NCBI GenBank assembly: GCA_023410055.1
Contig: JAEYQK010000017.1
Coordinates: 1 to 64,000 of the forward strand
Reading direction: 5' to 3'
Origin: Acidobacteriota bacterium
Lineage (GTDB): Bacteria; Acidobacteriota; Terriglobia; Terriglobales; Acidobacteriaceae
Length of the DNA: 64,000 bases
Under the pieces are notes generated by a model. It was not told where the DNA came from. It ran no database searches and saw nothing but the letters and a program-made list of their open reading frames with translations. Both the position numbers and the translations under genes were made by a program. Shown here one piece after another: positions 1 through 8,456 of the stretch (positions are counted from its first letter, which is position 1; the number at the start of each line of letters is the position of its first letter).

Positions 1-2733
1 TTCCGTGGCCCCACCCGCTTGTTTCAGATACCAGTCAGCCTTTTTCCCGGGCGTGTATGCGATGGCGGATGCATTGTAGACCTGTCCACTGATCACAACG
101 AAGTTGGGCATCTTCGGCACGACCAGCACGTCTCCTTCGCGCATCTCAATATCGGCCGGGGTGTTCTCCCAATTTGCGATGTCCCGGGACAGGTCGATCA
201 CAATTCGTCCCGAGACTGGCTGACTTCGTAGTGCTGATAGGACCTGCTGTTGCTGTTGCTGCATCGCCTGCAGAAGTGCAACTTGTTCCTGACCGGTTGA
301 CGCCCCAGCCTTGAAGTTTGCCGCACTCGACTCGATTCGACTAATCAACTGCTGACGATTAGCCTGCTCGATCTCGCGAACCTGGACGCGCTGCAGTACC
401 GCTCCCTGAGGATAAGCAACATCGCGGAATCCGCCTGCACGTTTGAGAACAACGCTCAGTCTTTCCCCGGAGTGAATGCCGTAGGTTCCCGGATATCCAA
501 CTTCGCCCTTAACGGTTACCGAGGACCCAATGTCGCTCCATCCCGTAAGTTGATGGATCGTCACTACATCGCCGGGTTTCAGCTTGATATTTGCATTCTC
601 GTCGCCGTCAATCGCCTTCGAGAGCTCGACGGTACTATGCTTGGTCAGCACCTTCTCGCCGTTGTCCACGACGTAGCTGGCAACATCCGCCGTGCGGGTC
701 ATGGCACTTCTCTTGAATCCACCTGCCAACGCGACCAGTTCCGAGACGCTCATATTCTGCGAAAGCGGGTATTCTCCAGGCCGGAGGACCTCTCCATAAA
801 TAGCCACCTTCGGAGCGTCAATCTCGTACCGTCCAAACACTCGTACGGTGTCGAAAGGCCTGAGTTCAATCGGATGCTGTCCCGAAAGAATTTCACTCAG
901 CTTGAACTCGATTACGGTAGGTCGATAATCCGGTGGAGCCAGTCGGACGATCTCGGCATGTTCGGAAGGCTCTGGCAAGGTGTCCCGACTTGACCGGAGC
1001 ACATCGCTCACAGTCATTCCCGCATGGAACGGCAACTTACCAGGTCGGTATACATGTCCCTGAACATAAATCGTTTCTTCGCTATAAGGCAGGATCGAAG
1101 ATACAGTGATGCGATCTCCGTCTTGAATCTTGAAGGACCCAACAGTCTTGCCAACCGTGTCCGACTGCAACTGATCCGGAACACTGACGCTCAGCAAGGT
1201 TCGGCGCCGGTGTGCTTCGATACGCTCGACGTTGATTTGACGCGAGCTGGCGGAGACGAGCAGTCCCCCCGCCGCATCCAGCACCTCTCCCAATTCCGTT
1301 TCGGCCTTTAGTTCATAAATCGCGGGACGGCGCACAAGTCCCGCAACCGTTACTTGTGGGCCAACAGGAGGAACCAGAATCGTGTCCCCTGGCTCAAGTC
1401 TCTCTCCGTCCGCCCGCATCCCGCGCAGCAGAAAATCATACAGGTCGATCTCACTTATCAGGTTGCTCCCCCGCAGATGCCGCAGTAGACGCATTGATCC
1501 GTGGGAGGTAGGTCTACCCGCGATGTAGAGCGCATTAAGAGGTGTAGAGAGCGAGCTTACGTCGTATGCCCCCGGACGCCTTACGTCGCCGACGACATAC
1601 ACACGTACCGTGCGCAGCCGGACGAGAGACATGTCAACTCTCGCCTCACGGAACTGCTTACCCAAAGCGCGCTCAACCGTCTGCTGAGCGACTGCAAGAG
1701 TCTTGCCCGCAACCATCACCGAACCGGCTTCTGGCAGAGCAATCGTCCCAGCACGATCAACGACCGCACCTATTTGCCGAGATACGGTCCCCCAGACGTT
1801 TATGTTGAGACTGTCGCCCGGCCCCAACACGTAGTCCGGACCAGCGGGCAAGTCCATCGGCAAGCTATCGAAGTTCCCCGTCCCCCGCCGAAACACCTCT
1901 TCTCCAAAGCGGTGCAGCGGCTTGTCCTCGGCAGGAAACTGCGTATATAGATATTGAAATGCCGGAATGTCCTTGTACGGTGACCAAGCCACCGAGACAT
2001 TCGGCCTATTCCGATCCAACTCCCGGGGTTCACCGCGGCTGCCAGCGCGCGCGTCACGACCGTTTGACTCGTCGCCGCCGTCGTATGTTACGGCCAGTTT
2101 TTCGTAGTCCGCAGCAACCAGCAACCCCTTCGACTTCAATACCCGAGTCAGCGTCACTCGAAAGTCACGGCTGTCATCAATCAGTTCATAGAGATCATCA
2201 TCCGAAATTCGTGCTTCGACAGCGTCTCGCTGAACCTCGGCAGCCATGTTATCTGCCAGTTCGCCGGTAAACTGAGCTGACTTCGCGGCAATCTCATCGC
2301 CGGTCAGATCTTCGTCAGAACCGGGCCGCGTCCCCGCCTTCTCGCTCCTCTGCCGTTGAAGTGCGATCTTCTTGGCAACGTAGAGCATGTCTTGTTGAAG
2401 CCGCAATATCTCGATGATTCGATACGCAGGCAAAGCTGGGGCCGAATCATCTCGATACCCCCACGCGCCTTCTTCAACGTCAGTTGCATCATTTCCCGAC
2501 CTTGGATTCTGGGAAAAACGAACGCTCGTCCCTCCGTCCCTGCCCAAGTTCCTGTCTTGCGCCGAAGCCGACGACGCGGGGCCTTGCATGGAAGTGGGCT
2601 TTTGCTGGCCGTACCCTCGCTGAACCGTACAAGCGAGAATCGCCATCAGAGCTAGCAGCAACAATCGAGTGCACAGAAAGATGCGTGCACGGACATATAG
2701 AGCAGCACACTTGGAGATTTGTTTTGTGATCAT
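1..2733 (-). CDS. SLBB-domain polysaccharide export protein, Wza-like (C-terminus beyond window)
   Basis: Reading the minus strand from an ATG at 2733 gives at least 911 codons without a stop, running off the left edge. The N-terminus has a basic stretch and a hydrophobic segment (about residues 18-36) ending in a possible lipobox (AILAC), as in lipidated Wza proteins. A poly-export domain starts near residue 296 (GPDYVLGPGDSLNINVWG). At least five SLBB-type units follow, each with a V-x-G-x-V-x-x-P-G-x-Y core (GDVRRPGAY, GLVRRPAIY, GHVYRPGKL, GEVLRPGEY, GEVGYPGTY). Proteins of this family form the outer-membrane/periplasmic channel for capsule or exopolysaccharide. The many SLBB units make it longer than E. 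coli Wza (about 380 aa), a size common in soil bacteria. No clear Shine-Dalgarno precedes the ATG, so the start could move slightly. Partner synthesis genes would lie left of the window. Confidence 0.88.
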   Translation of the reverse strand, partial: MITKQISKCAALYVRARIFLCTRLLLLALMAILACTVQRGYGQQKPTSMQGPASSASAQDRNLGRDGGTSVRFSQNPRSGNDATDVEEGAWGYRDDSAPALPAYRIIEILRLQQDMLYVAKKIALQRQRSEKAGTRPGSDEDLTGDEIAAKSAQFTGELADNMAAEVQRDAVEARISDDDLYELIDDSRDFRVTLTRVLKSKGLLVAADYEKLAVTYDGGDESNGRDARAGSRGEPRELDRNRPNVSVAWSPYKDIPAFQYLYTQFPAEDKPLHRFGEEVFRRGTGNFDSLPMDLPAGPDYVLGPGDSLNINVWGTVSRQIGAVVDRAGTIALPEAGSVMVAGKTLAVAQQTVERALGKQFREARVDMSLVRLRTVRVYVVGDVRRPGAYDVSSLSTPLNALYIAGRPTSHGSMRLLRHLRGSNLISEIDLYDFLLRGMRADGERLEPGDTILVPPVGPQVTVAGLVRRPAIYELKAETELGEVLDAAGGLLVSASSRQINVERIEAHRRRTLLSVSVPDQLQSDTVGKTVGSFKIQDGDRITVSSILPYSEETIYVQGHVYRPGKLPFHAGMTVSDVLRSSRDTLPEPSEHAEIVRLAPPDYRPTVIEFKLSEILSGQHPIELRPFDTVRVFGRYEIDAPKVAIYGEVLRPGEYPLSQNMSVSELVALAGGFKRSAMTRTADVASYVVDNGEKVLTKHSTVELSKAIDGDENANIKLKPGDVVTIHQLTGWSDIGSSVTVKGEVGYPGTYGIHSGERLSVVLKRAGGFRDVAYPQGAVLQRVQVREIEQANRQQLISRIESSAANFKAGASTGQEQVALLQAMQQQQQQVLSALRSQPVSGRIVIDLSRDIANWENTPADIEMREGDVLVVPKMPNFVVISGQVYNASAIAYTPGKKADWYLKQAGGATE

Positions 2734-3351
2734 AGATTCAACAAGGATTTCTATGCGGAGCTATGAAGGAAGCCGGAGCTATGGACGCGATGCGTTCGAA
2801 AGCAAGTCCAATTGGCTCCCCAAGGCAGCGAATTCAATGGCACTAAAACGGAGCTGTCTTGGCTCAATTCAGAGCGAAAGAATAGGTATCTAGATTGCCT
2901 GATCTTTGATAATGGTTTGTGCCGAGTTAGGTTTTGAGCAAGAGCTGTTGTTGGCTAGAGAACTGCTCTGTTTGCCGAACACAGCTCTGCCGCCTCGCTC
3001 ACATAAAGGTCTTACTCACAGCTACTTACTACGGGGGATTGAGCGAGACAGCCCGCTGAGACGCCCCGCGGCTTGCGGCATGACTGCACTGTTTGCCCGC
3101 AAACTGCACCTACAGGAATTAGCGACCCCATAGTACCTACGACTGCGCTGCGATTCAACCAAAATCAGAGTACGAATGAAACTTCAGTCATCAGCCAGAC
3201 GCGCTGCCTTGCTAAACGTACTCAGCATCGGCCACTAATGAGCTCATACGTCATCCTCTGACCTTATGCCCCGCATAAGAACTTTCAATTGGACTGCAAG
3301 CAACCGTCCAGCTACTCTCAATTCGTCGAGGTACATAGCTTTGGAGAATTA

Positions 3352-3372
3352 TTGAGACCCTGACTGTCTCAA
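3352..3372. repeat. 7-bp inverted repeat (TTGAGAC/GTCTCAA)
   Basis: Perfect arms TTGAGAC (3352-3358) and GTCTCAA (3366-3372) are separated by 7 bases. This could be a protein-binding dyad or a small stem-loop in the long intergenic region. No function can be assigned. Confidence 0.4.
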
Positions 3373-3600
3373 CAAGGCGTTCTCGCTAGTGCCTCTGCTC
3401 ACGCGGCTACTTCAGCCACGTAATCATTCCGCTCCAAGTCGAGCGACCGGAACCCCTGAAACCTGATTGTTGTGCACCGTACTGACTGCAGTTTGTGTGC
3501 CTATAGCCACATCTTGCCGTCGGCTCAGGCGAAGTGTATCCGGCGTTCTTAGGTCGAGCGGATTGATTGAAATCAAGTTTCAGCGAGAGGGCGCTGATAT

Positions 3601-3661
3601 GCGGGGCAGCGGTCCGAAATTCTCAACCCTCTTCAAAACCAGCACTCGGACCGCTCCCCGC
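3601..3661 (+). promoter_or_regulatory. Long hairpin in the leader of the amt operon
   Basis: The arms GCGGGG (3601-3606) plus AGCGGTCCGA (3608-3617) pair perfectly with TCGGACCGCT (3646-3655) plus CCCCGC (3656-3661). This gives 16 base pairs with one bulged C and a 28-base loop. It ends 23 bases before the GGAGGA ribosome-binding site of the first small gene. There is no T-run after it, so it is not a standard intrinsic terminator. An RNA regulatory element is inferred, possibly a target for an antiterminator or an mRNA-stabilising stem. Confidence 0.6.
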
Positions 3662-3696
3662 GCCAGTTTCGAACGTTTGTACGACGGAGGAACTAA

Positions 3697-3906
3697 ATGG
3701 CTGCAACTCGAGAACAAGGTACGTCATTAGCCGGGCTTCTGGGAGGATTCACGGCTTTTCCGGCCGGATTGGCCATCAAGTCAGATCACCCGGTCGCGGG
3801 CATCACGGTAGCGCTGATTGGAGCAGTTCTGACAATCGCGTCGTTGGTTCAGATGCTGCGAATCAGGCCACTGGAATTGCTGGAAGACAAAGGAGGAAAG
3901 GAATGA
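3697..3906 (+). CDS. Small membrane protein (69 aa), first gene of the amt cluster
   Basis: It starts with ATG behind a clear GGAGGA ribosome-binding site. The product is 69 residues with two hydrophobic segments (about residues 10-26 and 33-52) and a charged tail (LELLEDKGGKE), so it is probably an inner-membrane protein with two helices. Its stop overlaps the start of the next small gene by four bases (ATGA), which indicates translational coupling. I recognise no family. Its place just upstream of amtB and a PII gene suggests a role linked to ammonium uptake or membrane energetics, which is inference only. Confidence 0.65.
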   Translation: MAATREQGTSLAGLLGGFTAFPAGLAIKSDHPVAGITVALIGAVLTIASLVQMLRIRPLELLEDKGGKE

Positions 3907-4085
3907 AGATCGCCGGACTTCTGATCATCATCGCTGGATGGCTTATAACCATGGCGAGTCTGCCTCTGGCCAGTTCAAACGGCGCAAGACTCGTTATCTG
4001 CTTCATCGGGATCACCGTCAGCGCCATAGGGATTCTGAAAGTGCTTAACTCAGCGCACCAGAAGAATGTTATCTGGAAGCGGTAG
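3903..4085 (+). CDS. Small membrane protein (60 aa)
   Basis: The ATG overlaps the previous stop (ATGA) and sits behind AAAGGAGGAAAGG, one of the strongest ribosome-binding sites here. The 60-residue product has two hydrophobic helices (about residues 4-22 and 29-47) and a basic C-terminus (HQKNVIWKR), so it is a likely double-spanning inner-membrane protein. It is coupled to the 69-residue protein upstream and lies 60 bases before amtB. Family unknown. The pair resembles accessory micropeptides of transporters, but nothing in the sequence proves that. Confidence 0.65.
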   Translation: MKIAGLLIIIAGWLITMASLPLASSNGARLVICFIGITVSAIGILKVLNSAHQKNVIWKR

Positions 4086-4099
4086 CTCATTCCGCAGTG

Positions 4100-4115
4100 T
4101 GGCACGCCTATACCG
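4100..4115 (+). promoter_or_regulatory. Possible sigma-54 -24/-12 element before amtB (weak -12 half)
   Basis: TGGCACG at 4100-4106 matches the sigma-54 -24 element perfectly. At the correct spacing the -12 half reads TACCG instead of TTGCA, so the near-invariant GC is CC. amtB genes are often sigma-54 dependent in other bacteria, which raises the prior, but the site is only a candidate. The predicted start would be near 4126, about 20 bases before the amtB ATG. Confidence 0.3.
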
Positions 4116-4145
4116 CGGGCAACGGCCCGTTCAAGGAGATGAAGA

Positions 4146-5846
4146 ATGAAGATTTCGAGAATGAGAATTTGCTGCTTCGCAGCGCTGGTTGTACTGCTGT
4201 TATGTCTTTCCGCGGCATGGGCCCAGACTCCGGCAACGACGAGTGCGCCAGTTGCAGCGTCAAGCTCTCTCGCCGGCGACACTGCGATCACAGGAGTAAA
4301 GGGACCATCGGCCGATGAGTTGGCAAAAGGCGACCCGGCGGGAGATAAAACCGGCACCGCCAACGATGTTCCTGCGGCGGACGCCGCCAAAGGCCTGACC
4401 ATCTCGGACATGGTCAACCAGATCGGCCAGAACAAGATCGCGATCAATTTCACCTGGACGCTGATCGCCGGCTTCCTTGTCATGTTCATGCAAGCCGGCT
4501 TCGCAATGGTCGAAACGGGACTGTGCCGCGCCAAGAACGCGAACCACACCATGATGATGAACTTCATGGTCTACGGTCTCGGTCTGTTCGCATATTGGGT
4601 ATGCGGCTTCGCAATCCAGATGGGCGGCGTCGGACTGATTGCCAACCTGGGCGGAGGCGCACCGCTGAATGCCGAGCACACCATCCAGCTCTTCGGCAAG
4701 ACCTTCGGCCTGTTTGGCACCAAGGGCTTTTTCCTCAGCGGGGCAACATATGACGTCACAGCGATGGTCGTCTTCCTCTTCATGATGGTGTTCATGGACA
4801 CCACGACGACGATCGTCACCGGCGCGGCCGCAGAACGCTGGAAATTCCTCGCTTTCGCCGTGTCAACAATTGGCTTGGGCGCGGTGATCTATCCGCTCTT
4901 CGGCAACTGGGCATGGGGCGGCGGCTGGTTGGCGCAGTTGGGCGGCAACTTCGGCCTTGGTCACGGCTATGTCGATTTCGCAGGCTCGGGCGTTGTGCAC
5001 TCGGTTGGCGGGCTGACCGCCCTTGCAGTGGCTATGATTATCGGTCCTCGGATCGGCAAGTACAATCGCGATGGTTCTCCGAACGCTATGCCCGGTCACG
5101 ACATCACGTTGGTGCTAGTGGGGTGCTTCATTCTCTGCTTCGGCTGGTTCGGTTTCAACCCTGGCAGTACCCTCGGCGCTTCCGGGAACGGCTGCTTGCG
5201 GATCGGTTCAGTTGCGGTCAACACGATGCTCGCCGGTTGTACTGGTTCGTTCGGTGCCATGCTTTATATGTGGATCCGGTACCACAAGCCTGACGCCTCG
5301 ATGACGGGCAACGGCCTGCTGGCGGGACTCGTGGCAATCACTGCCCCGTCCGGATTCGTAAACACCGTCAGCGCGGCAATCATTGGCGTGATCGCTGGCG
5401 TGCTTGTCTGTCTGGCGGTCGAGTTCTTCGATCGCAAAATCAAGGTTGACGATCCGGTTGGTGCAATCTCCGTTCACGGCGTCAACGGCCTATGGGGCGT
5501 GATCTCAGTCGGTCTCTTCGCTGACGGTCGTACAAACTTCGGTGGCTCCTGGAATGGCGTGAGCGGCAGCGTTAGGGGTCTCTTCTACGGCGACGCTGGC
5601 CAGCTAGTAGCACAGCTCATCGGTGTATCAACGCTGGTCGGTTGCATCTTCACACTCTCGTACCTCTGGAACTGGTTCGTGGACGCAGTGGTCGGACAGC
5701 GCACCTCTTTCGCTGCCGAGCTCCGCGGCTTGGACATTCCCGAGATGGGCGCAGTCGGATACCCCGAGTTCGTGCTGAAGGCACAGGGAGCTTCCGCTCA
5801 CGACACAGTTGCGACGGCCGCGCACGCGCCGGTCTTCGGCGACTAG
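4146..5846 (+). CDS. amtB: Ammonium transporter AmtB
   Basis: This is a 566-residue Amt/Mep/Rh channel that conducts ammonium across the inner membrane. The ATG follows AAGGAGATGAAGA. Residues 1-26 form a signal peptide ending AWAQ, followed by a Thr/Ser/Ala-rich stretch to about residue 80. The 11-helix Amt domain comes next, beginning near ISDMVNQIGQNKIAINFTW. The pore twin histidines are H285 (GVVHSVGG) and H444 (SVHGVNG). The C-terminal tail carries the usual cytoplasmic region (GLDIPEMGAVGYPEF), which contacts PII proteins in known Amt complexes. A PII gene follows 79 bases downstream, so the pair is the classical amtB-glnK arrangement in reversed order. The N-terminal extension is longer than in E. 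coli AmtB. Confidence 0.97.
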   Translation: MKISRMRICCFAALVVLLLCLSAAWAQTPATTSAPVAASSSLAGDTAITGVKGPSADELAKGDPAGDKTGTANDVPAADAAKGLTISDMVNQIGQNKIAINFTWTLIAGFLVMFMQAGFAMVETGLCRAKNANHTMMMNFMVYGLGLFAYWVCGFAIQMGGVGLIANLGGGAPLNAEHTIQLFGKTFGLFGTKGFFLSGATYDVTAMVVFLFMMVFMDTTTTIVTGAAAERWKFLAFAVSTIGLGAVIYPLFGNWAWGGGWLAQLGGNFGLGHGYVDFAGSGVVHSVGGLTALAVAMIIGPRIGKYNRDGSPNAMPGHDITLVLVGCFILCFGWFGFNPGSTLGASGNGCLRIGSVAVNTMLAGCTGSFGAMLYMWIRYHKPDASMTGNGLLAGLVAITAPSGFVNTVSAAIIGVIAGVLVCLAVEFFDRKIKVDDPVGAISVHGVNGLWGVISVGLFADGRTNFGGSWNGVSGSVRGLFYGDAGQLVAQLIGVSTLVGCIFTLSYLWNWFVDAVVGQRTSFAAELRGLDIPEMGAVGYPEFVLKAQGASAHDTVATAAHAPVFGD

Positions 5847-5852
5847 CGATCA

Positions 5853-5885
5853 GGTGCGCCGACGGGCGAGCCTTTTCGGCGCACC
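5853..5885 (+). terminator. GC-rich hairpin between amtB and the PII gene
   Basis: The arms GGTGCGCCGA (5853-5862) and TCGGCGCACC (5876-5885) pair perfectly over 10 bp with a 13-base loop, starting seven bases after the amtB stop. No T-tract follows, so termination would be partial or Rho-assisted. It may instead protect the amtB 3' end or set the amtB:PII expression ratio. Confidence 0.5.
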
Positions 5886-5925
5886 GGTTTCCAACTGACA
5901 GAATTCTGAGATCAAGGAGCTAGCG

Positions 5926-6264
5926 ATGGTAAAGATTGAAGCGATCATTCAGCCCGGGAAATTCGAAGACGTTAAGACGCTCTTGCACGAAGCCGGGGTT
6001 GAGGCCATGACCGTTTCTGACGTCCGCGGACATGGACGCCAGAAGGGCCACACCGAGACTTACCGTGGCCGCGAGTACACCGTGGATCTTCTGCCAAAGG
6101 TCAAAATCGAGGCCGTTGTACCTGACGATCTGGCCGATGCCGCCGTAGCGGCAATCGTCATGGGCGGTAAGACCGGAAAGATCGGTGACGGCAAGATCTT
6201 TTTGTCGAAGATCGATCAGGCAATACGTATCCGCAACGAAGAACGCGGGGCCGCCGCGCTATAA
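5926..6264 (+). CDS. glnK: Nitrogen regulatory protein PII (GlnB/GlnK family)
   Basis: This is a 112-residue PII trimer subunit, the normal family length. It has the canonical T-loop with Tyr51 in REYTVDLLPK, the uridylylation position in proteobacterial PII, and the signature TGKIGDGKIF (B-loop) near residues 83-92. PII proteins bind ATP/ADP and 2-oxoglutarate and gate AmtB by inserting the T-loop into the pore. The start ATG follows AAGGAG. Its position right after amtB favours the GlnK role; glnB versus glnK cannot be separated by sequence alone. Confidence 0.95.
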   Translation: MVKIEAIIQPGKFEDVKTLLHEAGVEAMTVSDVRGHGRQKGHTETYRGREYTVDLLPKVKIEAVVPDDLADAAVAAIVMGGKTGKIGDGKIFLSKIDQAIRIRNEERGAAAL

Positions 6265-6270
6265 CCAGGC

Positions 6271-6324
6271 TTGTGCACTGGGGACATCCCGGGACGTGTG
6301 CACGTTCGCGTCCCGGGTGCACAA
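6271..6324 (+). promoter_or_regulatory. Nested hairpin between the PII gene and the TPR gene
   Basis: The inner arms CCCGGGACG (6288-6296) and CGTCCCGGG (6309-6317) pair perfectly. The outer arms TTGTGCAC (6271-6278) and GTGCACAA (6317-6324) also pair, with a 9-base left-side bulge. The structure fills most of the 73-base gap and stops 13 bases before the next ATG. No T-run follows. It could be an attenuator or a processing element. Confidence 0.5.
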
Positions 6325-6337
6325 AGTGAGGGTTGAG

Positions 6338-6892
6338 ATGGCAGCAACTACGATCACAGTCTCGGAAGACGCATTAGCAATCAGTTCCACATGCGACCGC
6401 GCGATCAATTCTCCCGCCGCCGCATGGCAATATTTCCGCGACGGCGTCGAACAGATGAACCTGGGCGAGCCTGAGACGGCCCTGGTTGCATTCCAGCGCG
6501 CGCTGGAGCTGTCGCCGAATATGCCGGACACACACGTCGGTATCGGTGTGGCATACGCGCTCTGTTCCGAAATCTATCCGGCAATCGATCATCTTGAGCG
6601 CGCGATACAACTTGAACCGTCGAGCTTCCATGCGCATTTCAAGCTAAGCCAGCTCTATTTCAAACTGCGCGTTCCGCAGAAAGGCTACGACGAGGCTAAG
6701 CTCGCCTTACGATGCGCGGCAACCATGCCCGAGCGCCAACTGATCGCGCAAATACTCAAAGAGGAGCGGGCCCGCGAGCACAACGGCATCACTCGCCCGT
6801 GGCTCAACCGTACTTTCAGCAAGCCCGCTATCGTAGTCGGTCTGATGGTAACAGTGCTGGCGTTAGGCAGTCTCATACTCTACGTTCGCTGA
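6338..6892 (+). CDS. TPR-repeat protein with a C-terminal membrane anchor
   Basis: This is a 184-residue protein. I chose ATG 6338 (MAATTITV) because it follows GAGGGTTGAG and because the frame upstream overlaps the PII gene and its hairpin. About three tetratricopeptide repeats cover residues 28-130 (AAWQYFRDGVEQMNLGEPE, then a helix pair ending AIQLEPSS). A single hydrophobic helix at about residues 162-183 ends in YVR, so this is a tail-anchored cytoplasmic scaffold. Such proteins mediate protein contacts; the partner is unknown. Its place between PII and an antiporter suggests it belongs to the same membrane-transport unit. Confidence 0.8.
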   Translation: MAATTITVSEDALAISSTCDRAINSPAAAWQYFRDGVEQMNLGEPETALVAFQRALELSPNMPDTHVGIGVAYALCSEIYPAIDHLERAIQLEPSSFHAHFKLSQLYFKLRVPQKGYDEAKLALRCAATMPERQLIAQILKEERAREHNGITRPWLNRTFSKPAIVVGLMVTVLALGSLILYVR

Positions 6893-6911
6893 TGAAAACA
6901 GCTGGAGCCGC

Positions 6912-8156
6912 ATGAACACCTCACTACAGGTTCTGCTTCTGTTGGCTGTACTAATTTTGTTTGCCAAGGCGATGGGACAGCTTGGTGTGCGCCTCGGCCT
7001 GCCCTTCGTATTGGGCGAACTCATTGCAGGCGTGCTGCTCGGACCGACGCTACTGAATATCTGGTCGCTGCCGTTCTTCGCCTCTGGCACTAACGAACAC
7101 CTTCATACGACCTTTGGCGTACTGGCCGAGCTTGGTGTAGTCGTGTTGATGTTTCTTGCCGGATTGGAAACGGACGTCAGCATGATGAAGTCCACCGTCA
7201 AGCCGGCATTCTGGGCTGCCTTTGGCGGAGTTGTGCTTCCGATGGTCGGCGGCTGCGCCGTGAGTCGAGCCTTCGGTTTGGGCTGGGGTGAATCAATCTT
7301 CATCGGCACAATCCTTACTGCAACGAGCGTAACGATCACCGCCCAAACGCTGATGAATCTCGGCCAGCTGCAATCGCGGGCCGGATCGACAATTCTGGGC
7401 GCTGCTGTAATCGATGATGTTCTCGGCCTGATGGTGCTTTCGGTTGTGATTGCGGTTGGCAGCACGATCGCGAAAGGCCACGCCTTCAACTGGGCCAGCG
7501 TTGCCTGGCCGATCGGACGCATGCTCTTGTTTTTGGCCGTTACATTCCTGCTCGGACCGAAGCTTGTCGCCCGCATCTTTCATCACACTGCCAAATCGCA
7601 GGGACACAACGTCAGCTCTGCCGTCGCACTGGCACTCTCGTTCCTTTTTGCTTTCGCCGCCGTCTACGCAGGTGGAATGGCCGCGATCACCGGGGCCTAT
7701 ATCGCCGGCCTGTTCGTGGCGGTGACGCCAATTCGTGAAAGCATCACGGAAAACCTACGGTCGATGGGCAATACCTTTTTCGGCCCGCTTTTCTTCGTAT
7801 CGATCGGATTGGAGATCAACGCTCGGGAACTAGGTGGAGGCCTCTTCTTCTTCGCTCTCATCCTCGTCGTTGCGCTTCTCGGCAAGGTCCTTGGTTGCGC
7901 GGCTGGGACCTGGTTCAATGGCTTCGGTGCGCGCGAATCGGCGATTGTCGGTCTTGGCATGATTCCGCGCGGCGAGGTCGGACTAATCACGGCTAGCCTA
8001 GGCTGGAGCAGCGGAATCATCAGCCGAACCGTATTCATGCAAACGGTTGTGATGGTCCTCCTCACAACACTCATCACCCCGGCACTGCTGCGCTTCGCCT
8101 TTGCCAAGCCAGTGGCAGAAGAACCTGAACAGGCGCTTGCTGCGTCCGCAGATTAG
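6912..8156 (+). CDS. CPA2-family cation:proton antiporter (Kef/NapA type)
   Basis: This is a 414-residue polytopic membrane protein of the monovalent cation:proton antiporter-2 family, with 12-13 hydrophobic helices. Typical landmarks are the N-terminal LGLPFVLGELIAGVLLGP, the unwound-helix region SVTITAQTLMNLGQLQS and the acidic stretch AAVIDDVLGLMVL, which carries the two membrane aspartates used for ion exchange. The motif GLGMIPRGEVGLI is also seen. It lacks the C-terminal RCK/TrkA-N domain of KefB/C, so regulation must be separate. The ATG follows CTGGAG, 19 bases after the TPR gene. Na+ or K+ specificity cannot be read from sequence. Confidence 0.9.
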   Translation: MNTSLQVLLLLAVLILFAKAMGQLGVRLGLPFVLGELIAGVLLGPTLLNIWSLPFFASGTNEHLHTTFGVLAELGVVVLMFLAGLETDVSMMKSTVKPAFWAAFGGVVLPMVGGCAVSRAFGLGWGESIFIGTILTATSVTITAQTLMNLGQLQSRAGSTILGAAVIDDVLGLMVLSVVIAVGSTIAKGHAFNWASVAWPIGRMLLFLAVTFLLGPKLVARIFHHTAKSQGHNVSSAVALALSFLFAFAAVYAGGMAAITGAYIAGLFVAVTPIRESITENLRSMGNTFFGPLFFVSIGLEINARELGGGLFFFALILVVALLGKVLGCAAGTWFNGFGARESAIVGLGMIPRGEVGLITASLGWSSGIISRTVFMQTVVMVLLTTLITPALLRFAFAKPVAEEPEQALAASAD

Positions 8157-8169
8157 GAGACTGACTCTT

Positions 8170-8361
8170 ATGGCCAATATTAGCCTTCGCGCCTCAAGGA
8201 ACAAGTTGATCCCATGTGCGGTGATCGCCGCTCTGTTTCTCATTCTTTTTCTGCATGCGCCCATCGTGCCAGTTGCGACCGGCTGTCTCTTCGCCGTACT
8301 TGCGTTGCTGTTCCCTTTTGGAAACAAGACGCCAGACGCGAAGACTGCAGCGCGCAACTGA
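8170..8361 (+). CDS. Small membrane protein (63 aa)
   Basis: A 63-residue frame starting ATG 8170 behind TAGGAGACTG, 13 bases after the antiporter stop. It has a basic N-terminus (RASRNK), two adjacent hydrophobic segments (about residues 14-30 and 33-50) and a polar tail. It is a predicted inner-membrane hairpin. No family recognised. It may be an accessory subunit of the antiporter, judged only from its place in the operon. Confidence 0.6.
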   Translation: MANISLRASRNKLIPCAVIAALFLILFLHAPIVPVATGCLFAVLALLFPFGNKTPDAKTAARN

Positions 8362-8456
8362 CATACCAGCAGTACCGGCGCGTCCAAATTCCATGAGGGG
8401 CATAGAAACAATTTATTGGACGATGCCCGCATACAGCCTTAGGTTTGTGCTACGGT

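Larger units (their letters stand above)
2734..3696. other. Non-coding divergent region between the SLBB gene and the ammonium operon
   Basis: This 963-base stretch separates two divergent transcription units. Short open frames exist on both strands, but none has a ribosome-binding site, family resemblance or consistent codon use. It holds a 7-bp inverted repeat (3352-3372), a 14-bp dyad TTGATT-GA-AATCAA (3563-3576) and the large hairpin at 3601-3661. Promoters for both flanking genes must lie here, but I cannot point to convincing -35/-10 boxes. Confidence 0.6.

Noticed and set aside
472..2270. Plus-strand open frames of 95-173 codons over the first 2.3 kb
   Set aside because: The minus strand encodes a continuous SLBB protein through the whole region with clear domain motifs; the plus-strand frames are its shadows.
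2906..3261. Short plus-strand frames in the first intergenic region
   Set aside because: Overlapping frames with unusual codon use and no ribosome sites; composition is that of non-coding DNA.
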